From Cercospora beticola (Eukaryota > Ascomycota > Dothideomycetes > Mycosphaerellales > Mycosphaerellaceae): a stretch of DNA of 64,000 bases. Position 1 is the stretch's first letter. The number at the start of each line of letters is the position of its first letter. The stretch is taken from the NCBI RefSeq assembly GCF_033473495.1, contig NC_088936.1, positions 2,542,001 through 2,606,000 of the forward strand. The letters are read 5' to 3'. Positions 56,483-64,000 of the stretch are shown piece after piece. A program made the position numbers and the translations under genes. The notes below the pieces were generated by a model. It worked only from the letters and a program-made list of their open reading frames with translations. It had not been told where the DNA came from and searched no databases.

Positions 56483-57743
56483 TACAACCTGGCGAGAATT
56501 GATAAGTGTGTGAAAGTTTGCACAGGCGAGGTCGTGGCCGCTCGCTCCATTAATCGGATCTGACCCCGAGACTCAACAAAGCTTGTGCGAGCTTCATAGC
56601 ATCATGGGCTGAGTGGAAAAGGCTCACAAAACTTCGCAACTGCTTCACATTCACATGACAAGTTTTGTAAACCCTGCATGACACGAAACGATCAGAATCC
56701 ACCGCACACAACGCCCTTGCAGCTTTGCTGTCCCGCTGTTGACGAATCTATGCCATGCGGGCTTCCGCCGGGCAGCAAAATGGAAAACGTGATCAAGATG
56801 GCATGCTTCGCTCGTGGGCTGAAGTACTTCCTCACCTCCTCGTGACTCAGCATTTCTGCGGCGTATCCAAGGCACTCGGTCTCGCGAAGCGGAATAGTCG
56901 CATGATCAAGGTCGCGGCGAGAGAGCAACAGTGTCGTTACTTGCGGGTTTCCATTTTGCTGTCCGCACCTAGGCGGGATTGTATACGCATTCTAGACTTC
57001 GCTGATGTAACATGCTCCGATCCTGTAGCGAGTTGACTTTCGTAGGACTGAGCTTGGCCAGAATCCTTTTGGTGCTGGAATGAACTTGACATGAAGTTCT
57101 GCAAGAACCCACCAAGCTTGGCGCCGTGGACGATTCGGGCAGCTGGCACAACGCTCGGCGGTCTTCATGCGTGCTTGCCTTCACTTCAAGCCCTATGTGC
57201 ATCAAAAGACAAGGACGATTCAAGCTAGAGCACAGCCGCCCTGTCATCACGGCGAAACTCTTCTGCTTTCCGGCTTACTTGAAGCACTGCCTCCGAGGAA
57301 TTGAGCAAGCAGGGATCCCGAATCTCGACCGGCCGACCTCACCGATGGCCAGTCATCGTTATATGACTGAAGCGGCAACAGCACAACATGGAAAGTGCAT
57401 GACCCGGCCGTACATGAGTGCTGGTCCAGTCCAATTACTTTGTTGAAACCTAGATGGAGCCTTATACAGATTGCTCAAACGGCGGAGCAACGCGGAACGC
57501 GTGGTGCTGACACCGATCAACTGTCGCTTGTACGCATTTTGGAAACTGCCTCGGCTTCTTCTTCCTTGCCAATAACGACTGCTCTCCGGATCTATGCTTC
57601 CAATTGGACATTTTGTAGGGCTCGATGGAAGCAATGGACAGCGATATGGAAGGCGTATATATAGGCAATCGCTTCCTGCCATGTGCCTCATTCGACTAGA
57701 GCTAATAAAGCAGAAATATTCATATCAAAATTAATACATCAAC
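56483..57743 (+). promoter_or_regulatory. Intergenic region between the two oxygenase genes
   Basis: These 1.26 kb contain only short ORFs on both strands. The right end is the promoter of the flavin monooxygenase, with a TATA-like run at 57656-57664. No RNA or repeat was recognised. Confidence 0.45.
57656..57664 (+). promoter_or_regulatory. TATA-like box upstream of the flavin monooxygenase
   Basis: TATATATAG lies 80-88 bases before the ATG at 57744, a usual distance for a fungal TATA box. Position and sequence are the only evidence. Confidence 0.35.
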
Positions 57744-59430
57744 ATGGGATCGATTGATCAGACCGAAGACTCCAAAGCCATACACACCGATGTTTTGGTA
57801 ATTGGTGCTGGTTTCACTGGCATCGTAGCCATCCATCGACTTCGCAAACAGGGCTTCAACGTCAAATGCTTTGAGCAGGGCGAGGGATTCGGAGGTGTTT
57901 GGTACTGGAACAGGTATAATCATCAAAGCATAGCAAAGAGTACAAGTCGGTACTGACTGCAGTAGATACCCTGGTGCTCGAGTCGATTCCGAATGGCCAT
58001 TTTACCAGCTGGACATACCCGAATTGATCAAGTCATGGACATTCTCCGAACGCTTCCCAGGCCATGAAGAGATTCGAAGGTATTTCGAGCATGCTGATGA
58101 GGTGCTCGATTTGTCGAAAGATACCTATTTCAACGCGAGGGTGGTCGAGGCGACACGAGACGATGAGAAGAATTTATGGACGATCAAAACCCAGCAAGGG
58201 CATGTTGCAACTGCCAAATACCTCATACTTGGAACTGGTCTGCTCCATCGCTCCTATATGCCAGATTTTCCTGGTTTGGAAAAGTACAAGGGTAATTTGT
58301 GTCATTCGGCAAACTGGCTCAAAGATTTCGACGGCAAAGGAAAGAAGATTGGCTTGATCGGAGCAGGAGCGACAGCAGTACAGATCACTGAGCAGTTGGG
58401 CAAGGTTGCTGAAGAGCTCGTTGTGTTTCTCCGGCGACCTTCCTATTGCTTGCCAATGGGACAGCGAAAGATTTCCGCGACAGAACATGACCAACTACGC
58501 CCATACATTCCTGCACTGATGAAAGCAAGCAGAGAATCCATCTCTGGATTTCCAACGATCCCATTATCAGGAAGTATGCTCGCGAACCCAAGAGAAGTGT
58601 GGGAAGCTGAGCTTGAGCGCGTCTGGAGTTTGGGCGGTTTTCATGCCAACCAGGCCACTTATCGTGAAATCTATGTCAACCCGGAAGCAAACGAGCTACA
58701 CTATCAATTCTGGCGCAAGAAAGTCTGTCAACGCCTCACAGACCCCGAAAAACAGAAAATCATGGCCCCCGAGAAGAAGCCTTACCACATCGGAACAAAA
58801 CGCTGCCCTCTCGAACAGGACTACTACGAAGTCCTAAACCAACCCAATGTCAAACTCCACGATCTCAAAGCTGCTCCTTTGAAAGAGTTCACCGAGAGAG
58901 GAATCATCACCTCCGACGGCAAAGAATACGAATTCGACGCCGTAGTTCTCGCCACAGGTTTCGACGCTTTGACAGGCTCTCTCACCAAACTCGGCCTCAA
59001 AAACAAAGACGGCGTCGACTTGAAAGATCTCTGGGCCAATGGTGTTTCTTCCTATCTCGGTCTCGCCATCTCCGGTTTCCCCAACGCTTTCATGGCTTAC
59101 AGTCCTCAAGCTCCCAATACCCTTTCCAACGGCACCACGATTCTTCAATGCCAGATTGAAATCATTGTTGACATGATAAATAAATTGGAAGGCGAAGAGA
59201 TTAAATCTATTGAACCGACGCCTGAGGCGGAGAAGGAATGGAAAGCGGCGATTAGTGAATTTGCGGATCGTACATTGTTTCCGCAGACGGATTCTTGGTG
59301 GAATGGAGCCAATATTCCAGGTAAGAAAGCGGAGTTTTCGACTTTTCTTCCGGGTATTGCTGTTTATGAGCGGAATTGTCGCGATACGTTTGAGAATTGG
59401 AGGGGATGGAAGGTTGTTAGGAATCAGTAG
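57744..59430 (+). CDS. FAD-dependent monooxygenase, Baeyer-Villiger type
   Basis: Exons 57744..57913 and 57966..59430, 544 residues. The class I flavoprotein inserts oxygen into ketones or oxidises heteroatoms using NADPH. The FAD Rossmann motif GAGFTG is at residues 21-26, followed by GGVWYWNRYPGARVDSE, a hallmark of this family. The fingerprint YKGNLCHSANW at 164-174 fits [FY]-x-G-x3-H-x3-W. The NADPH Rossmann motif GAGATA is at about 189-194. The 52-bp intron cuts Arg57 of NRYPG. Length is normal for cyclohexanone-monooxygenase-like fungal enzymes. It converges on the S41 peptidase gene with 160 bp between stops. The substrate is unknown; a role in secondary metabolism or ketone catabolism is possible. 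Confidence 0.93.
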
Positions 59431-59590
59431 TCAGAAAAAAGGGCTCACTCGGGATGAACACATTGGTGTAGCAGCCGTGACGAATAGAATTATACATTTG
59501 GCATAAAGACTGTGCTCCCTGACACTGCTCTCTTTGACCCTTCCTCCTCGCGAATCTCTGATGAAGCGACTGTTCTGTGCCTCTTTGCAA

Positions 59591-62377
59591 TCACGGCAAC
59601 ATATAGCCATCCGCATCAGCACCTCGGAAGCTGTGTCCAGTCCAGACATTCTTGATAGCCACTTTGTGACCATGAAGGTCGATGTCGCGTCGCACAAGAT
59701 GCTGTTTCTTTTTCAACCCACGTTTCGTCAACTTGTAGGGCCGGCCATACATGTTGTCCGCCATACTTTTGAACCCTGTCCCTGCGACGCAGTGGTTAAT
59801 GCCGTTGAACGCCGTGTCAGCGACTGTCTTCCACTGGGCGGTCATGTCGACTGCCATTTGAGGAGTGTAGAAGATTCTGCAATCTGCAGGCTCATATTGA
59901 AAGTGTAGCGGAACGTTCGAAGTGTCGTTTTGTCGAAAGCCGTCTCTTGCGTTGATGCCGCTGGCGAGTGTACGGTATAGTGCCAGGTTGTTGTATTTGC
60001 CAAAGATAGTGTTGTTCTGGTAGTAATCTCGTGATTTGATGTACTGATATTGGAAAGGCATGAGAGCGTAATAAAGAATCGCGCCCAAGCTCAGACTGTT
60101 GACTCCTTTGACGCCTCCAACGGCCTGTGTGAGGTTTTTGTTTGGTCGACCTCCCATGTTTATGAGTTTGACGCCACCTTGAGTTTTCATAAGCTCCGCG
60201 AAAATGGTGCACGTTGATGCACAGTAGCCGTCTGTCACGATGACAATATTCTCGGTTAGGAAGGGTTGTGTTGTAATGTTGGAGCGATTAGTGTAACCAG
60301 ACACTTCAATGCCACCAGAGTTTATCGTGGTGAGAGTGTCGCTCAGGTTCCAGCGTTGCAAGCTAGTGTAGTTGTCTGCAGAAGGACCAAATATGTCTGG
60401 TCCAAACTTCTGATCCCAGCAATCGAAGTTGGTGTAATTTATGTTCACATCTGAGCGATAATTCCATGATGTTGCAACATATAAAAGGGCTGTTTCATTG
60501 AGGTCCAAGCTTCGGTTTTCGACTCGTCCAGAGAATTCGCTAATCTCTTGTCCAAGGATGTCAATAGCTTCGTGAGCGCGGTATCGATTTCCTCCATACG
60601 GAAGCACCTGAGGAAAGAGCTGTTTGAATAGATCAAACCCTTGTAAAATTGTCCCGCCACCGTTTGCTGAGACATCGATGATGAGCTTCGTTTTGTTTCT
60701 GGCCTTGGCTTCATTGATGAAATAAGTGTTGATAGCTTGAAAGGGGATCTGGTCTTCACCCGTGCCAAGGAAGGACTGGACGCTGAGCACCGCCACATCA
60801 TTATATCCTTCACCTTCCAGAAAGTACCCTCCGTTCGTGTTGTTGCCTTCACGAATGAATGGAAGTGGAAACCCGGGAGCCGGAAGCGGTGGCGTAGCTG
60901 TGGCCGTGGTCGCGCTGACTGTTGAGTTGGAGGTCATGGTGGCGTTCGAGGTCACAGTGGGCGACACGGTGGTGGAAGAACTCGTAGAAGCCTGCAACGA
61001 AGTCTACAGATCAAGTTGTCAGCTAGGTTTCATGGGGATAGTGTAGTTGGAAGTGCTGCAATAATGCGCTTACCGCGATCTGGTACGCATCCATGAGACT
61101 TTCAGCCGGCGGGATGAAATACTCCTTGTAGATGTCCTGCCCACTCGTGATGTTGTTGAACGCTTGCAGTACCCGAGCATGATTCTCTCTTGTGATACAA
61201 GTGCCATTTGCAAAGGTCAGCGTAGTATTTGGCCCCGGGTAATGGATCCGTCCGCGACCTCCACCTGCGAAAGAGCCAACGCCACCGCCATTTGGGCCCA
61301 GAGCTACCTGGGCGAGGTTGTAGAATAGGCCGTTCCACAGCGCATCCCTATCTTGGAGACTTCCAATCTGTGACCAATCTAGCAAGAAATCAGTGGACTC
61401 CTGGCCGTCAATCCGGACGATCGGGCTGGGTTTGTAGGTAGCGTTGCCGGCAGTGGTTTCCAGGATATCCTCGTAGGCGAATATCTCAGGTATGGACATG
61501 CCATCCTTTGACACAGAGACAATTGGCGTAGTGCGGTAAAACGCGAAGATGCCGGTGATCGAGTCGGGAAAGAGGACGAAATGGCCATCATGTGTCCGTT
61601 GAAAGCACGTGTAGAGGTCGAGACCAAACTCATATTCGCTGAGATACGATCCGGCCTTTGCACAGTCATCGATTCTTTCGAATTCGGCCAGAATATCATA
61701 AGGTGGCTGGATCTTCTCAGCGTACTCTTTTGGTGGATCTTTGATCCACTGTAGGGTGCTCTGCCACTGCAAGTATGGACGAATGGAGTCTATCAGTGCA
61801 ACTGACAAATCGTTAGAGTGGCAAGGGGCATGACCATTTGAGACATACCTGCTGCGGACTGATTGAACGGCACGCTGTTGATACACTCATATGCCAAACT
61901 TGCCCCCACAGTGGGAATGGCCTTTGGCTTCGTTGCTGACGATGCCAAAGCAATCAATCGAATACTCGCGCAGGCATTGACAGGTGTCGCAGACGAATTC
62001 AAACAGGTAGTGTTGGACCAAGGTGCTGAGAGCGAGCCAGGTGGATTTGTGATGGTAGTGAGGACGCTGCTGGTTGTGTTGCTGCTTTTCGTGTGCGTGC
62101 TGTTGCTCGGTCTCGTTGATGTTGCTTCTGCGAGACCCGGCAAGGACACAGGATCCTGAGAAGGCGTATAGACAGCGGGACCTCTGTGAAGCCATCAGAG
62201 TCATGTCATCATTGAGCAATTCGAATCGCAATTTGACTTTGCGCAATCAGCGCAACGCAAGACTCACTCCGGCCATCGTTCTTCCCAGTATCTCCACTTT
62301 GGTTCATCCTTCGCTGCTTGTGGTGCAGCATACGCTATAGCAATGGCTGCAACAGCGAAGGCTGCGATTCGCCACAT
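59591..62377 (-). CDS. Secreted S41-family peptidase-like protein (CPAF/UstP-like)
   Basis: Exons complement(59591..61003, 61074..61801, 61849..62183, 62268..62377), 861 residues. The N-terminus MWRIAAFAVAAIAIAYA is a signal peptide, then comes a Ser/Thr/Asn-rich stretch with many N-glycosylation sites. The middle part (AYECINSVPFN, YLSEYEFGLDLYTCF, THDGHFVLFPD) is typical of fungal S41-like proteins. The C-terminal catalytic-like domain has NGGG at about residue 505 and DGYCAST with the presumed nucleophile Ser at about 654. The family is related to tail-specific/CPAF proteases; members occur as secreted proteins and in some peptide-metabolite clusters (UstP), but most are unstudied. All introns (84, 47, 70 bp) have standard ends and keep frame. 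A start at 62461 would bury the signal peptide and was not used. Confidence 0.87.
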
Positions 62378-64000
62378 CACTTGTGGAAGAGAAAGTCGAA
62401 CAACGAGGCCGGGCGATACAACTGTGGCCGACAGCGTGGAACCCAAATAGAGACTCTGCAAGGATGGTCGTGCAATAGTATCAAGGATGGTCGAGGATGA
62501 TTATAAGCGCCAAGGAAAGACAAGCAGGAGAGGACGCGGTGGGCGGGAGGGTGAAATAATGGTAGATGACGGTCCGGTACAGATAGACATGGCGTCTGGT
62601 TTGCTGGTCGTGATACTCTCGCCCTCACCCGTTGCGCGCATGGTCGTGCCTGAGTCGGTAGTGTTGTCACTGCCGTCCAGCTTGGCGGAAGCGAGAGGGG
62701 CAAGGCACGCGCACGTACAATCATCTTGTATCTTGTGAGGTGGTGCCGCAGCACGCATCGCATCGCGCGTGTTTGGGAGTCGGCGGTGCCATTGTTGGTG
62801 TGTCGGTGCGTCGGCGGTACACATCTGGCGAGCGCCGAGCGGACGTTTGGTAGGACAAGCGCTCGTACGCTCGCGGCCGCGTATTCGGCAGCCAGTCGCG
62901 TGTGATGAGATGCCCCCGTCACTGTCACGGTTGGGTGCGGTGATGAAGTTTGGATAAACACGCCGGGAAGTCTGTTGGTGGTGCCAAGACCAACATCCGC
63001 CCTCTCCGGAGCGGACCTCCGTAACTCCGCCTCATCATCTTCGTCGCTCTTCCCCGCTGTTCTCTTCAGACACACGCTCGGAGGTACGTGCAATTGCCAT
63101 TCCCGTGCCTGACCGCATGCTCATGCTGCTGCTCAGTGCCACTCCAGGTTGCCCTGGAACGCCACAAGTTACGCCAGCGGCAACACGTCCCTCATATGAC
63201 TACAGCGTTAGTCGGCTGTACACGCTGAATCTTGCGTGCAGAGCAGTCGGGTCCGAGCTGGAAAGCGCCACCTTCACGCCTGGGAAGCAGCCCGGAAGGT
63301 CGAAATCAAGTTTGCCACAAGCCCCCTCTGGTATAAAGCGCTTTGACTACTTCCGCTGTTGGCCGATGAGTCCTTCGTCCGTAATCACTGAAAGACCAGG
63401 GCTTGAGATTTCAGATTGATCCAGTAGCACATTTTTGTGCCAGGAAAGAAGCATCTGCAACGACCATCTTTCCAGCGCTACGTCGACACAGTGTGCGGCC
63501 TGTGGGTATAGCCAGGACAATGACTGCGTCGCTTCGCTGGTGCTTGCCAAAGCAAACTTCATCTCCGCCCATCTCCGTTTGTGTCTCCTGAGCACAGATT
63601 CATACCACGTGTGTCGAGGTAACAGTGCTACCTTCTGAACCTGGTTTCCGGAAGCCGAGAAGCAGGCCATGGTCGTGCGAGCAACACTTTCCTAGGCACG
63701 ATGCGGTGATCCCATGCGAGCCGCGTTGTGCTCGGCTAATTCAGCAGAGAGAGAGATGACCAAGCGCCCTGCCGTTCAGCCATGCGGAGTACTACTTCGA
63801 GGGAAAATGCAACTGCTGCGTCTGGCTGAATGTTGGAGCAATCCAAGGCACAACCACTCGATTGTGTGACACATTCACGGTTTCAAAATATGTGCAAGTT
63901 GCATACAATCTGCTGCCATTTTGTACTGATATCAGCGAAAGTCAAAGCGCTCAAGCAACTCTGAAGCTTTCTGGCGGGCCCAAATAGCTCGGCTTCAAGC
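62378..64000. other. Right-hand flank without supported gene
   Basis: The first few hundred bases are the promoter of the peptidase gene. Remaining ORFs (up to 104 codons on plus, 107 on minus, and a 238-codon minus ORF overlapping the peptidase start) have low-complexity, Arg/Pro/Ser-rich translations and no family resemblance. No tRNA, repeat or transposon signal was recognised. A gene may begin beyond the window. Confidence 0.45.

Noticed and set aside
57744..62377. Complete biosynthetic gene cluster
   Set aside because: No polyketide synthase, NRPS, terpene cyclase, precursor peptide or cluster regulator is present in the window.
62377..63093. 238-codon ORF on - strand
   Set aside because: Arg/Pro/His-rich low-complexity translation; it covers the peptidase promoter and runs into its first exon in another frame.

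Overview
The window looks like nuclear DNA of a filamentous ascomycete (Pezizomycotina; a dothideomycete is my guess). The grounds are short introns of about 45-180 bp with GT..AG ends and CTAAC/CTGAC-like branch sites, fungus-specific genes (CHS4/SKT5-type chitin synthase activator, GPI1, NUP42, 2EXR proteins), and a huge block mutated by repeat-induced point mutation (RIP).

Bases 1-36,987 are a RIP-saturated transposon graveyard. CA and TG are almost absent and TA is in excess, so ATG, TGG, CAA and CAG codons are nearly gone and no gene can be read directly. By comparing repeats inside the window I resolve these elements: a complete Ty1/copia element on the minus strand (5387-11990; 230-bp LTRs; target duplication ATCTT); a 680-bp miniature terminal-repeat element nested in it (5835-6514; 159-bp repeats; duplication CTTTC); a LINE on the minus strand (about 17,255-23,105) facing a related LINE on the plus strand (about 23,115-28,020); a 2.3-kb gag-only LTR element inside the first LINE (19193-21529; 216-bp LTRs; duplication GTAGC); and a third, CpG-retaining LINE (about 28,885-33,840) that seems to split a copia remnant lying between 70-bp inverted repeats. 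At 1130-3470 (minus) there is a RIP-destroyed dynamin-family GTPase, which is not a transposon gene. About 12.0-17.2 kb, 3.5-5.4 kb, 0-1.1 kb and 35.2-37.0 kb remain unassigned.

The RIP block ends abruptly at about 36,987 next to a perfect 10-bp hairpin. From there to 64,000 the DNA has normal composition and carries ordinary, intron-bearing genes: EFM5-type eEF1A lysine methyltransferase (-), BSD2/NDFIP-type ubiquitin-ligase adaptor (+), NUP42-type nucleoporin (-), a small membrane protein (+), GPI1 (+), CHS4-type chitin synthase activator with a CVVM prenylation box (+), a doubtful small ORF (-), a tandem array of three 2EXR-domain genes (-), a TauD-type dioxygenase (+), a Baeyer-Villiger-type flavin monooxygenase (+) and a secreted S41-type peptidase (-).

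The housekeeping part (38-50 kb) is the usual mix of GPI-anchor, chitin, nuclear pore and translation-factor functions. The part from 51 to 62.4 kb is more accessory in character: duplicated 2EXR genes, then two oxygenases and a secreted peptidase. Exon coordinates were derived by hand from splice signals, reading frame and recalled family resemblance; no database search was possible.
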